Origin: an uncultured bacterium | Lineage (GTDB): Bacteria; Cyanobacteriota; Vampirovibrionia; Gastranaerophilales; Gastranaerophilaceae | Reading direction: 5' to 3' | Assembly (NCBI GenBank): GCA_949298805.1 | Contig: CASFXY010000018.1 | Span: 1-39,838, forward strand | Length of the DNA: 39,838 nucleotides | In this document: piece after piece, positions 22,107-31,175 of the stretch | How the letters are laid out: each line of letters opens with the position of its first letter | How positions within the stretch are numbered: the first letter of the stretch is position 1 | Position numbers and translations under genes: made by a program | The notes under the pieces: generated by a model | The model's input: only the letters and a program-made list of their open reading frames with translations | Told to the model about the DNA's origin: nothing | Database searches by the model: none

Positions 22107-23243
22107 ATGAAAAAGATTACTTTGTTAGGTTCAACAGGTTCAATAGGCACGCAAACTCTTGAAGTTATTGATTTTCTTGAAGATTACAAAATTCACGCAC
22201 TCTCTTGCGGCAAAAACATAGCTCTTTTAATTAAGCAAATTGAAAAATATAAGCCCGAAAGAGTTTGTACAAGCGACTATGAAGATGCAAAAATCATAAA
22301 AGAAAAATTTCCCAAACTGGATGTTTTGCACTCTGGCGAGGGATTGGTTGAAATTGCAAAAGATAAACAAAATAACATTACTCTTGTTGCAACGTCGGGC
22401 AAAGTGGGGTTAAAGCCTACTCTTGCAGCGATTGAAAACAAAATTGACATTGCACTTGCAAACAAAGAAACTCTTGTTATGGCGGGCGATATTGTAATGA
22501 AAAAAGCTCGCGAAAACGGTGTTAAAATTTTGCCCGTGGATTCAGAGCATTCGGCAATTTTTCAGTGCCTTGCGGATAAAAACAATCCGCCCTACAAGCT
22601 TATAATAACAGCGTCAGGCGGCCCGTTTTTAAACAAAACAAGGGAGCAGATGCAAAATTCAAATGCGCTTGATGCCCTAAAGCATCCAAGGTGGCATATG
22701 GGCAGAAAAATTACAATAGACAGTGCAACCCTTATGAACAAAGGCTTAGAAGTAATTGAGGCACACCATTTGTTTAATATGGATTACGATAACATAAAAG
22801 TTGTAATTCATCCGCAAAGTCTTGTGCATTCTTTTGTAGAATTTATTGACGGCTCAATGCTTGCCCAAGTTGGCTTTCCGTCTATGCATATTCCAATTCA
22901 ATATGCTCTTACTTATCCAAAACGCCTAAAGGGTATTAAAACAGACGGTTTTAACCTATATGGACAATCAATGACTTTTGAAAAACCCGATTTTAAAAAG
23001 TTTCGCTGTTTACAAATGGCTTATGATGCGGGTAAAAAGGGTTCAAGCGCCCCTGTTGTGCTTAATGCCGCAAATGAAGTTGCCGTAAATGATTTTCTTG
23101 CAGGAAAAATAAGCTTTTTAGACATAGAAAAAACCGTCGAAAAAGCACTTTTAAACCATAATATTATACATAATATTACACTTGATGACATATTTGAAAT
23201 TGATACAGAAATAAGGAAAAAATACTGTAAGCAAGCACTTTGA
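22107..23243 (+). CDS. dxr: 1-deoxy-D-xylulose 5-phosphate reductoisomerase
   Basis: Converts DXP to 2-C-methyl-erythritol 4-phosphate with NADPH, the committing step of the MEP isoprenoid pathway. The 378 residues show the Rossmann start ITLLGSTGSIGTQTLEVIDF, IALANKETLVMAGDIV, LPVDSEHSAIFQCL (metal-binding Asp/Glu), ASGGPFLNKTREQM, ALKHPRWHMGRKITIDSATL, MNKGLEVIEAHHLF, VVIHPQSLVHSFVEFIDGSM and the C-terminal VLNAANEVAVNDFL. Length and motifs are complete. Monocistronic, probably leaderless. Confidence 0.98.
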   Translation: MKKITLLGSTGSIGTQTLEVIDFLEDYKIHALSCGKNIALLIKQIEKYKPERVCTSDYEDAKIIKEKFPKLDVLHSGEGLVEIAKDKQNNITLVATSGKVGLKPTLAAIENKIDIALANKETLVMAGDIVMKKARENGVKILPVDSEHSAIFQCLADKNNPPYKLIITASGGPFLNKTREQMQNSNALDALKHPRWHMGRKITIDSATLMNKGLEVIEAHHLFNMDYDNIKVVIHPQSLVHSFVEFIDGSMLAQVGFPSMHIPIQYALTYPKRLKGIKTDGFNLYGQSMTFEKPDFKKFRCLQMAYDAGKKGSSAPVVLNAANEVAVNDFLAGKISFLDIEKTVEKALLNHNIIHNITLDDIFEIDTEIRKKYCKQAL

Positions 23244-23397
23244 ACTAATATGTTAAGTTTTGTTACACGAAATATAAAAAATATATCACAAATAGTCAAT
23301 TTTTAAATCAATATATTTTTTATATATGTACGAGAGCTAAATACAGTAAATCCCACATAAAAGAGAATTAGAGAAAATATATTCAAAGGAGAAAAAT

Positions 23398-23586
23398 ATG
23401 GCAAGAGTACTTATTTCAATGCCCGAAAAATTTTTAGACGAAATCGACCAAGTAGCAGATACAGAAAACCGCTCACGCAGCGAACTTATCCGTGAAGCAC
23501 TAAGAACTTACATTCAACGTACAAAAATCAGAGAAAATTCATTTGCATCTAAAAATGCAGCAATCCTTGAAGCGCTTTTAGATTAG
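23398..23586 (+). CDS. ribbon-helix-helix DNA-binding protein, 62 aa
   Basis: The sequence MARVLISMPEKFLDEIDQVA then RSRSELIREALRTYIQRTK fits the CopG/MetJ-type ribbon-helix-helix: a short beta strand that enters the major groove, then two helices. The tail (SFASKNAAILEALLD) is hydrophobic enough for dimer or tetramer contacts. A strong ribosome site (AAAGGAG, seven bases before ATG) and two terminators after it suggest a well-expressed single gene. The 154-base upstream gap may hold its own operator. No toxin partner follows, so an antitoxin role is unlikely; a cyanobacteria-type global or housekeeping regulator is possible. Confidence 0.85.
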   Translation: MARVLISMPEKFLDEIDQVADTENRSRSELIREALRTYIQRTKIRENSFASKNAAILEALLD

Positions 23587-23613
23587 CGGCTACGGATTTA
23601 TGGAGGAGATTTT

Positions 23614-23641
23614 AAAAGCGGGCTTATTTGCCCGCTTTTTT
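23614..23641 (+). terminator. intrinsic terminator after the ribbon-helix-helix gene
   Basis: AAAAGCGGGC, loop TTATTT, GCCCGCTTTTTT: a GC-rich stem followed directly by a T-run. Confidence 0.9.
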
Positions 23642-23655
23642 AGTGAAAAATTAAT

Positions 23656-23683
23656 ACCATGCCAAAAGGCATGGTTATTTTTT
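23656..23683 (+). terminator. second tandem intrinsic terminator
   Basis: ACCATGCC, loop AAAA, GGCATGGT, then TATTTTTT. It stands 15 bases after the first terminator and would stop read-through, or could end transcripts of unknown origin. Confidence 0.7.
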
Positions 23684-23991
23684 GTCAAAAAGTCAAATGT
23701 TTACACTTCTTAATAATAATTTTCACACTTAAATTCATGAAATCATGCACACTGCATGGGTTTTACATGTGTGCGTTCATGAAAACCATGTCAGAAGGCG
23801 GATAACAGATAGGCAAGACCCTCTAAAGACAGACCATGTAAGCCATTGCAAGTTTGTAATAAAGCGTAATATTTACACCAAATTCACTTGTAAAAACACT
23901 CTTAAGGGTTATAATAATATTAAATTCAATTCAGACAAGCCTTTTGAGGTTGTAAGGTTTGTTGCGGACAGAGATTATTGGGGGATTAAAC
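23684..23991 (+). other. gene-free stretch with a strong hairpin; possible leader or small RNA
   Basis: Holds no convincing gene. A 13-bp stem with two single-base bulges forms between CATGGGTTTTACATG (23755-23769) and CATGAAAACCATG (23778-23790) around the loop TGTGCGTT. An 86-codon frame (23745-24005) crosses it, but its first half is His/Val/Cys-rich, unlike neighbouring proteins, and it has no ribosome site; its last 30 codons look more protein-like, so a decayed gene cannot be excluded. The stretch runs straight into the Cys-rich gene and may be its 5' leader. Confidence 0.45.
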
Positions 23992-24210
23992 GTGCTGAAA
24001 AGTAGGGATTTTGGGCGTGCAGTTGCCGTGAGAAGATGGACAACAACGGCAATGGAATGTTATAAAAGAGGTTGCAATTGCGAAGGTTGTTTCTATACAG
24101 ACTTTTTTAATAATTCTTCGCAAAAATGCCAGATGAAGGCCTCAGTGCTGGAGTTAGTGAGAGTGTTGGGTAAACCCGATATAGAAATGCAACAAATTAT
24201 TGAAGAATAG
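23992..24210 (+). CDS. small Cys-rich protein, 72 aa
   Basis: GTG start with GGGGG seven to eleven bases upstream. The product has a basic N-terminus (LKSRDFGRAVAVRRW), then five Cys: ECYKRGCNCEGCFY and, 13 residues on, QKCQMK, followed by an amphipathic helix (VLELVRVLGKPDIEMQQIIE). The clustered Cys suggest zinc or Fe-S binding. An upstream TTG (23959) would add 11 residues. A terminator follows. I recall no named family; it looks like a conserved small protein because codon use and motif density are those of a real gene. Confidence 0.7.
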   Translation: MLKSRDFGRAVAVRRWTTTAMECYKRGCNCEGCFYTDFFNNSSQKCQMKASVLELVRVLGKPDIEMQQIIEE

Positions 24211-24225
24211 TTTGGAAAAAATTTT

Positions 24226-24256
24226 GGCGCAAAGTTAACTTTGCGCCTTTTATTTT
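24226..24256 (+). terminator. intrinsic terminator between the Cys-rich gene and carB
   Basis: Perfect nine-base stem GGCGCAAAG, loop TTAA, CTTTGCGCC, then TTTTATTTTG. It lies 10 bases past the carB stop and may also slow minus-strand polymerase, although that side lacks an immediate T-run. Confidence 0.88.
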
Positions 24257-24266
24257 GTTTTAAATC

Positions 24267-27200
24267 TTAAAAAATTCCTAAAAATTTCTTTTTACGGTAG
24301 TTAGTAATTGTATCTACATCAAGATTTATTTTTTTGTCAAATGTTCTGTATGCCCTCAGGTAGGCACGGGCAGTATCGATAGAAGTAAAACAAGGTACTC
24401 CGTACATTTCGGCAATCGTTCTTATTTGAAATCCGCTAGTTTGTGAATTTTTACCTAAAGTTGGAGTATTGATAATAAAGCTTAAACGTCCGTTTTTCAT
24501 ACGTTTTTGCAATTTATCAATCATAAACTTTTCAATCATTTTTGAAGGCACACCGTTTTGTTCAAGAAACTTATGTGTCCCCCAAGTTGCCATAATGAAA
24601 AATCCTTGAGAGAAAAGTCTTTTTACAATCTTTAACGCGGGTTTTTTATAATGGTCATTTAAAGATACCAGCACCCTTTGTTTTTTACCGCCAAATTTAT
24701 AACCGGCAGCAATAAATGATTTTAAAAGTGCACGCTTAAAGTTTGTATCAACACCCAAAACCTCGCCTGTAGACTTCATTTCTGGTGCCAAAGCAGGGTC
24801 GATTCGGTTAAGTTTTTGGAATGAAAATACAGGCATTTTAACACATATAAGGTTTGTTTTTCTGTAAAGCCCAACTCCAAAACCAAAAGAGCGAATTGAC
24901 TTACCAAGAGCCGCATTAATTGCCATTTTTACCATAGGAACACCCGTTACCTTTGACATTATAGGTACCGTTCTTGAGGCTCTGGGGTTAACTTCAATTA
25001 CATAAACAATGTCATCTTTTATAATAAATTGAATATTCATTAAGCCTTTAATATTAAGTTTTCTTGCTATTGAGCGGGCATAATTTACAAGTTTACGCTC
25101 ATTTTTGCGGCTTATATTTCTTGAAGGGTATATGCTCATCGAATCCCCGCTGTGAACACCTGCACGCTCGATATGTTCACATATTCCGGGAACCAAAATA
25201 TCTTTTCCGTCACAAACTGCATCTAATTCTACTTCTAAACCTTCAATATACTGATCGATTAAAACAGGATGTTCGTTTGAAAATTGTAAAGCTTGATTAA
25301 TATAAGTTAGCAGTTCATCATCATTATACACAACTTGCATGCCGCGCCCGCCTATAACATAAGACGGACGAACCAAAACCGGATATCCAAGTTCGCGTGT
25401 CGTTTCAAGGGCTTCTTGAGCACTCCTTACACCTCTGCCTTTAGGTTGCGGAATTTTTAAATCTTTTAAAAGTTTTTCAAAAACTTTCCTGTCTTCGACC
25501 GCATCAATGCTTTCTAAAGATGTTCCGAGAATTTTTACACCAAATTTTGCAAGTTTTGGCGCAAGGTTAATTGCCGTTTGACCCCCAAATTGCACCATAA
25601 CACCCTTGGGGTTTTCTTTTTTTATAATATTCATTACATTTTCAACATTCATCGGTTCAAAATAAAGCCTTGTAGCGACATCAAAATCTGTTGAAAGTGT
25701 TTCAGGGTTTGAATTTATCATAACAGACTCATAGCCGTTTTCATTTAATGCCCAACTTGCATGTACTGAACAATAATCAAACTCAATACCTTGCCCTATA
25801 CGTATCGGACCTGAACCTAAAACAACGACACTTTCTTTATTTTGGCTATGTTCTTTTTTATGTTCATCAAGTTCGCAACTTTCACAATAAGTTGAATAAA
25901 AATAAGGTGTGGAAGCCCTAAACTCGCCTGCACAGGTGTCTACAATCCTAAAAGAAGCACCAAGATTGAAATCATCGAGCATTTTTTGTTCAACATTTGC
26001 ATAAGCACATATTTCGGAATCTAAAAATCCAAATTCTTTTGCTTTTTTATAGAGCTCAAAATCAAGCTGTTTAATTTCGAGTTCTCGCTCTACATCAGTT
26101 ATATCTTTAATTTTATTAATAAACCATTTGTCAATTTTTGTAATTTTATTTAACTCGTCTATCTCAACTCCTCGCGATAATGCTTCAGCAAGTCTGAAAA
26201 TCCTTCTGTCGTCTTGAATATGGAGTTCTTCCAAAAGTTTTTCTAAAGACATATTTTCAAATTTATAATGTAAAAGTCCGGTTTTTTTACCTTCAAGAGA
26301 AGTTATTGCTTTTTTAAAACCTGAACAAAAAGTTCTGCCAATTGCCATAACCTCGCCTGTAGCCTTCATTTTTGTGCCTAAAATTCTATCTCCCGTTGCA
26401 AATTTATCAAAAGGCCATTTTGGAATTTTAACTACAACATAATCAAGCGCAGGTTCAAATGCTGCAACTGTTTTGCCGGTAACAGAATTTTTAATTTCAT
26501 GCAAATTATAGCCTATGGCAATTTTTGTAGTTATTTTTGCGATAGGATAACCCGTAGCTTTTGATGCAAGCGCAGATGACCTTGATACACGAGGATTTAC
26601 CTCAATTACATAATATTGATTTGACTTTGTGTCAAGGGCAAATTGTACATTACAACCGCCTTCTATTTCCAAAGCTCTTATAATCTTTATGGCAGAGCTT
26701 CTTAACATTTGATATTCATTATTTGTAAGGGTTTGAGAGGGTGCAACAACAAAACTGTCACCTGTGTGAATACCAATAGGGTCAATATTTTCCATATTAC
26801 AAATTATTATGCAGGTATCGTTAGAATCTCTCATAACTTCGTATTCCACTTCTTTAAAACCTGCAATTGATTTTTCAACAAGAACTTGATTTATAGGAGA
26901 TTGCGTTAAACCCGAATATACAATTTCTTCGTATTCCTTTTCATTATGTGCTATGCCACCCCCTGCACCGCCTAAAGTAAATGCCGGACGAATAATTATC
27001 GGAAAACCGATTTTATTTGCAAACTCTAATGCTTCCTCATAGCTTGAAACAATTTCGCTATCCGGAATCGGCTCACCTATTTCATTCATAAGGTTTTTAA
27101 ATAATTCTCTGTCCTCTGCCTTCTTGATGGAATCAATATTTGTACCCAAAACTTTAACTTTATATTTTTCAAGCACACCTGCATCATTAAGTTCGCATGC

Positions 27201-27491
27201 TAAATTTAAGCCTGTTTGACCGCCTAAAGATGCCATGAGTCCTTGCGGACGCTCTTTTTCAATAATTTTTGTTAAAATATCAAGAGTCAAAGGCTCTATA
27301 TAAACTTTATCGGCAATATGTTCATCAGTCATAATCGTTGCGGGATTTGAATTTACAAGAACAACTTCAATTCCTTCTTCTTTTAGCGCGCGACATGCCT
27401 GCACGCCCGCATAATCAAACTCTGCTGCCTGCCCTATTACAATTGGACCCGAACCTATTACTAAAACTTTTTTTATTGAATTATCCTTCAT
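24267..27491 (-). CDS. carB: carbamoyl-phosphate synthase large subunit
   Basis: Makes carbamoyl phosphate from ammonia (supplied by CarA), bicarbonate and two ATP. At 1074 residues it is full length, with the internally duplicated halves each carrying an ATP-grasp: IGSGPIVIGQAAEFDYAGVQ and, near residue 560, LGSGPIRIGQGIEFDYCSVH; FTLGGAGGGIAHN; LVEKSIAGFKEVEYEVMRD; VIEVNPRVSRSSALASKATG; VRPSYVIGGRGMQVVYND; VIEVNPRASRTVPIMSKVTG. The C-terminal allosteric MGS-like domain ends the chain (KRMKNGRLSFIINTPTLGKN). Last gene of the pyr operon, directly abutting carA. Confidence 0.98.
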   Translation of the reverse strand: MKDNSIKKVLVIGSGPIVIGQAAEFDYAGVQACRALKEEGIEVVLVNSNPATIMTDEHIADKVYIEPLTLDILTKIIEKERPQGLMASLGGQTGLNLACELNDAGVLEKYKVKVLGTNIDSIKKAEDRELFKNLMNEIGEPIPDSEIVSSYEEALEFANKIGFPIIIRPAFTLGGAGGGIAHNEKEYEEIVYSGLTQSPINQVLVEKSIAGFKEVEYEVMRDSNDTCIIICNMENIDPIGIHTGDSFVVAPSQTLTNNEYQMLRSSAIKIIRALEIEGGCNVQFALDTKSNQYYVIEVNPRVSRSSALASKATGYPIAKITTKIAIGYNLHEIKNSVTGKTVAAFEPALDYVVVKIPKWPFDKFATGDRILGTKMKATGEVMAIGRTFCSGFKKAITSLEGKKTGLLHYKFENMSLEKLLEELHIQDDRRIFRLAEALSRGVEIDELNKITKIDKWFINKIKDITDVERELEIKQLDFELYKKAKEFGFLDSEICAYANVEQKMLDDFNLGASFRIVDTCAGEFRASTPYFYSTYCESCELDEHKKEHSQNKESVVVLGSGPIRIGQGIEFDYCSVHASWALNENGYESVMINSNPETLSTDFDVATRLYFEPMNVENVMNIIKKENPKGVMVQFGGQTAINLAPKLAKFGVKILGTSLESIDAVEDRKVFEKLLKDLKIPQPKGRGVRSAQEALETTRELGYPVLVRPSYVIGGRGMQVVYNDDELLTYINQALQFSNEHPVLIDQYIEGLEVELDAVCDGKDILVPGICEHIERAGVHSGDSMSIYPSRNISRKNERKLVNYARSIARKLNIKGLMNIQFIIKDDIVYVIEVNPRASRTVPIMSKVTGVPMVKMAINAALGKSIRSFGFGVGLYRKTNLICVKMPVFSFQKLNRIDPALAPEMKSTGEVLGVDTNFKRALLKSFIAAGYKFGGKKQRVLVSLNDHYKKPALKIVKRLFSQGFFIMATWGTHKFLEQNGVPSKMIEKFMIDKLQKRMKNGRLSFIINTPTLGKNSQTSGFQIRTIAEMYGVPCFTSIDTARAYLRAYRTFDKKINLDVDTITNYRKKKFLGIF

Positions 27492-28580
27492 TTACACCCT
27501 CACTTTTTTGTATTCCTTCATTAATTCAATCCACTCATCAAAAATAACTGCCGCATCATTAGGTCCGGGGGCAGCTTCCGGATGAAATTGCACTGCATGA
27601 ATTTTTAAAGAATCAATTTTAAAACCTTCTAAAGTATCATCGTTAAGATTTTTGTATGTAGGTGTCATAATGTCGCTTAATGTATTTATATCAACAGCAT
27701 AGCCATGATTTTGTGAGGACATCATAACTTTATTTGTTTGCAAATTTATAACAGGATGATTTGCGCCCCTATGCCCGTATTTAAGCTTATAAGTCTTTGC
27801 ACCGGACACAATTGCTAAAAGTTGATAACCAAGACAAATACCGAAAATCGGAATTTTGCCTATTAAATTTTTAATTGTTTCAATTTCAATCTTGCAATCC
27901 TGTGGGTCACCTGGACCATTAGATAAGAATACTGCATCAAAATCTCCGTTTAAAATTGACTCTGCATTAACATTTGCAGGGTAAACCTTGACTTCGCAGC
28001 CACGATTAAAAAGACTTTTTACAATGCCATATTTTGCACCATAGTCAATAAAAGCAAGTTTTATGGGATTGCCTTCGCCTCGAGTGTACACCATACGGGT
28101 AGTAACATCAAAAACAACATCAGGATTTGATTTATATTTTTTTGTTTCTTCAATTTTTTCTTTTATTTCATATTCCGATAAATCACGCGGGCTGATAAAA
28201 CAATTCATAGTGCCTGCTTCACGTATTTTTTTTGTTAACGTTCTTGTATCGGCACATTCAATACCTACAACATTTCTTTCTTTTAAATAGTTACCTAACG
28301 ATTTTTCGCTTTTATAATGAGATTCGTTTTTGCAATATTCCTTTACAATTAGTGCCTTTAGAGCAGGATTTAAGGACTCAAAATCATCCTTATTAATTCC
28401 GTAATTACCAATTTCAGGATATGTCATAACTATTATCTGATTTGCATAACTCGGATCGGTTATGATTTCCTGATAACCCGCCATAGAGGTATTAAAAACA
28501 ATTTCCCCGAATACTTCGCGAACTGCACCAAAAGATTTTGCATTCATCACAGTGCCATCTTCCAGTATTAATGTTGCCAT
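27492..28580 (-). CDS. carA: carbamoyl-phosphate synthase small subunit (glutaminase)
   Basis: Hydrolyses glutamine and channels ammonia to CarB. The 362 residues begin MATLILEDGTVMNAKSFGA with FNTSMAGYQEIITDPSYANQ and YPEIGNYGIN; the class I glutaminase half has FLSNGPGDP, IPIFGICLGYQLLA with the nucleophile Cys, YGHRGANHPV and HAVQFHPEAAPGP with the catalytic His/Glu. Stop and carB ATG abut exactly; the ATG shares one base with the pyrF stop. Full length for the family. Confidence 0.97.
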   Translation of the reverse strand: MATLILEDGTVMNAKSFGAVREVFGEIVFNTSMAGYQEIITDPSYANQIIVMTYPEIGNYGINKDDFESLNPALKALIVKEYCKNESHYKSEKSLGNYLKERNVVGIECADTRTLTKKIREAGTMNCFISPRDLSEYEIKEKIEETKKYKSNPDVVFDVTTRMVYTRGEGNPIKLAFIDYGAKYGIVKSLFNRGCEVKVYPANVNAESILNGDFDAVFLSNGPGDPQDCKIEIETIKNLIGKIPIFGICLGYQLLAIVSGAKTYKLKYGHRGANHPVINLQTNKVMMSSQNHGYAVDINTLSDIMTPTYKNLNDDTLEGFKIDSLKIHAVQFHPEAAPGPNDAAVIFDEWIELMKEYKKVRV

Positions 28581-29311
28581 TATATTACTTCTCCTATTTC
28601 TTCGTAGATTTTTTTCATTGCTTCGACCCTATTCTCGGCAGCTGTAACTGCCCTGCCTATTACAAGATAATCTGCCCCGTTTTCAATTGCATTTTTAGGT
28701 GTTGCAATTCGTTTTTGATCATCTTTTAAACTCCAAGAGGGTCTTATTCCGGGGCATAAAACTTTAAAATTCGCGCCGCAAGCTTTTTTTATGGCGCCAA
28801 GCTCATGAACTGAAGCCACAACTCCATCCAACCCTGCTTTTTTTGCAAGTTTTGCAAGGGTAATTGCAAGAGTTTTTACTTCTTTATTTATTTCAATTTC
28901 ATCATTTAAAACTTCTTGAGAAATACTTGTTAAAACTGTTACCGCAAGAATTATTGGCGGTCTTTTACCAATTTTTTCCGCTGCTTTAAGCGCACCTTCT
29001 TTTGATTGTTTCATCATCTCTAACCCGCCCAATGCATGGACATTATAGAAATTTGCGCCACGCAACACAATATTTTCACTTGCTTTTTTAACAGTATTTG
29101 GAATATCCATTAATTTAACATCCAAAAAGAAATTTGAATTTTTATTTTTTATATAGTCTATAATTTCATTACCAAAACCCGTATATAACTGCAATCCGAC
29201 TTTAAAAGTTCCGACATAAGGGGATAGTTCATCTACAAGATTTTTTGCCTCCTCAAAAGTTTCAACATCAAGCGCAAGGACGATTTTCTCTTTTATTTTT
29301 TCATTAATCAT
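28580..29311 (-). CDS. pyrF: orotidine 5'-phosphate decarboxylase
   Basis: Last enzyme of UMP synthesis. The 243 residues contain VLALDVETFEEAKNLVDEL, FKVGLQLYTGFG, FFLDVKLMDIPNTVKKA with the Asp-x-Lys-x-x-Asp catalytic array, GANFYNVHALGG, GLDGVVASVHELGAIKKACG, LCPGIRPSW and ADYLVIGRAVTAA. ATG 29311 is preferred to an in-frame TTG at 29314 because of AAGGAG nine bases upstream. Overlaps pyrC by eight bases and carA by one. Confidence 0.96.
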   Translation of the reverse strand: MINEKIKEKIVLALDVETFEEAKNLVDELSPYVGTFKVGLQLYTGFGNEIIDYIKNKNSNFFLDVKLMDIPNTVKKASENIVLRGANFYNVHALGGLEMMKQSKEGALKAAEKIGKRPPIILAVTVLTSISQEVLNDEIEINKEVKTLAITLAKLAKKAGLDGVVASVHELGAIKKACGANFKVLCPGIRPSWSLKDDQKRIATPKNAIENGADYLVIGRAVTAAENRVEAMKKIYEEIGEVI

Positions 29312-30281
29312 CAATTTTAACTCCTTTTAAAATCATATTTTCATAAGGCGTAACCTTACATTTAGAAGCAAATTCAGCCCCATGTACGGTATAAATTTTA
29401 TCTAAATCAAACTTATTTTTTTGTTTTATTTCAATTCCCAAAATTTTTGCAGGATTATTTGACATTAAATCAAGCGTTTTATCTAAACCAAATTGTCCAT
29501 AAGTCAGCGAAAAAGAGGTTTCAAGTCCTGTTATTCCGTTTGGAGATTTATCATAAATCAAATTTTTTTCATCATTACTATGGGGCGCATGGTCTGTTGA
29601 AATAACATCAATTGTTCCGTCTTTAACCGCTTCGATAACTGCAGATTTGTCAGATTCCTCGCCTAACGGCGGATTCATTTTAAAAACACCGGTGCGTGTA
29701 ACATTTTGCTTAGTAAAAGTAAAATAATGCGGTGCAGTTTCGCAAGTAATCTTCAAACCGCGCACTTTAGCAGCTTTTATCGCTTCAAGACTTGTTTTTT
29801 TTGAAATATGACAAAAGTGCAATCTCGGTTTAAAACCTTCGCGTGTGAGTTCTTCGAATATTTCAATTTGCCAAATAACTTCATTTGTTTCATCTTCACA
29901 GTGTGAAAGTATTAAATAACCTGATTTTAATGCATTGTAAAAAACATTTTTGTCTAAGACAGGCAACCCGTCATTAGAAAAAGCAATGGCACCTGCTTTT
30001 GCAAGTACCTCAAAATCAACCAATATATTTGTATTTAAATTTTTTGTAATTGCACAAACCTGATATAGCTTACATTTATGTTCTTTTGATTTTTCAAGAA
30101 TATAATTTAACGTTTCAATATTATCGCAAACAGGGTTTGTATTAGGCATGGCACAAACTGCACCAAAACCACCTTTCAACGCTGCATTCAGACCTGTTTC
30201 AAGAGTTTCTTTGTACTCATACCCCGGCTCTCTAAAATGGACATGCATATCAACAAAAGCAGGCAGCTCAACTATTTTCAT
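29304..30281 (-). CDS. pyrC: dihydroorotase
   Basis: Cyclises carbamoyl-aspartate to dihydroorotate. Zinc-site motifs: FVDMHVHFREPGYEYKET (HxH), LSHCEDE, LHFCHISKKTS and DVISTDHAPHS; substrate-site NTNPVCDN and AFSNDGLPV. The chain (325 residues) is shorter than class I enzymes of about 420 because the N-terminal beta-sandwich part is cut to eight residues before the barrel and the C-terminal part is also small. Start chosen at ATG 30281 with GAGGGGG six bases upstream; the open TTG at 30296 would place the ribosome site inside the gene. Overlaps pyrB by 14 bases and pyrF by eight. Confidence 0.95.
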   Translation of the reverse strand: MKIVELPAFVDMHVHFREPGYEYKETLETGLNAALKGGFGAVCAMPNTNPVCDNIETLNYILEKSKEHKCKLYQVCAITKNLNTNILVDFEVLAKAGAIAFSNDGLPVLDKNVFYNALKSGYLILSHCEDETNEVIWQIEIFEELTREGFKPRLHFCHISKKTSLEAIKAAKVRGLKITCETAPHYFTFTKQNVTRTGVFKMNPPLGEESDKSAVIEAVKDGTIDVISTDHAPHSNDEKNLIYDKSPNGITGLETSFSLTYGQFGLDKTLDLMSNNPAKILGIEIKQKNKFDLDKIYTVHGAEFASKCKVTPYENMILKGVKIDD

Positions 30282-31173
30282 TTTGAACCCCCTCAAAAAT
30301 CAAATCCAGCACTGCCATACGCACAAAAACACCGTTTCTTGGCTGTTCAATTATTATATTTCCTTTTTTATCAAGCAGTGTGCTTGAAATTTCAACATCC
30401 CTGTTAACAGGTCCGGGATGCATTAAAATAGCACTTTCGGGCATATTTTTTTCATTTATTTGATAATCTGCAATATATTGCGCGTAGGGTACTTTATTTT
30501 CAATTCTTTCCTTTTGAATTCTGAGCCCCATGACCGCATCGGCATCTTTGAGGGCTATATTTATGTTTGGTTCATATTTTATATGCTCAAGTGCCCAATC
30601 TTCAAAATAATCAGGCGAACAACAAACAATATTTGCGCCAAATCTTGAAAGCAGCTCTATATTTGATTTTGCAACACGCGAGTGGACTATATCACCAACA
30701 ATTACTATTTTTTTGTTCTCGACAGTTCCAAGATGTTTTGTTAAAGTATAAAAATCTAAAAGTGCTTGTGTCGGATGAGCAGACTTGCCTTCTCCCGCGT
30801 TAATCAACGAAAGCCCGTAACAATATTCTTTTTGTGCAAGTTCTTCTATAAAACCGTCTGCAGAATGCCTTATAACTGCAATATCACAACCGATTGCATT
30901 TAAATTATTTAATGTGTCATAAAAACCTTCGCCTTTTAAAATTGAGGACTTTTGAACTTCAAAGTTAAACACTGAAAAACCGAGTTTATTTGATGCCATC
31001 TCAAAAGAAAATCTTGTGCGCGTTGAATTTTCAAAAAACAAAAGCACGAGTGAACCTTTTTGTTTTTTCTTTTGAGAACACGAAAGCTCATTTTTTTCAT
31101 AATACTTTGCAAGTTCGATTATTTTAAGAATTTCATCGTTTTTTAAACTTTTAATATTAATTAAATGTTTCAT
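30268..31173 (-). CDS. pyrB: aspartate carbamoyltransferase catalytic subunit
   Basis: Joins carbamoyl phosphate and aspartate. The 301 residues have the carbamoyl phosphate loop FFENSTRTRFSFEMASNKLG, SSILKGEGFYDTLNNL, VIRHSADGFIEEL, LINAGEGKSAHPTQALLDFY, IVIVGDIVHSRVAKSNIELL, VMGLRIQKER and LMHPGPVNRDVEIS. No pyrI regulatory chain is encoded, so the enzyme is probably the unregulated trimer. Two bases separate it from pyrE. Confidence 0.97.
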   Translation of the reverse strand: MKHLINIKSLKNDEILKIIELAKYYEKNELSCSQKKKQKGSLVLLFFENSTRTRFSFEMASNKLGFSVFNFEVQKSSILKGEGFYDTLNNLNAIGCDIAVIRHSADGFIEELAQKEYCYGLSLINAGEGKSAHPTQALLDFYTLTKHLGTVENKKIVIVGDIVHSRVAKSNIELLSRFGANIVCCSPDYFEDWALEHIKYEPNINIALKDADAVMGLRIQKERIENKVPYAQYIADYQINEKNMPESAILMHPGPVNRDVEISSTLLDKKGNIIIEQPRNGVFVRMAVLDLIFEGVQNENS

Positions 31174-31175
31174 TT

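Noticed and set aside
23244-23397. riboswitch upstream of the ribbon-helix-helix gene
   Set aside because: AT-rich with no stable stem or known riboswitch core; most likely promoter and operator.
23745-24005. 86-codon ORF as a gene
   Set aside because: No ribosome site, unusual His/Val/Cys-rich first half, crosses a strong hairpin and overlaps the better-supported Cys-rich gene. Its last 30 codons look somewhat protein-like, so a remnant is possible.
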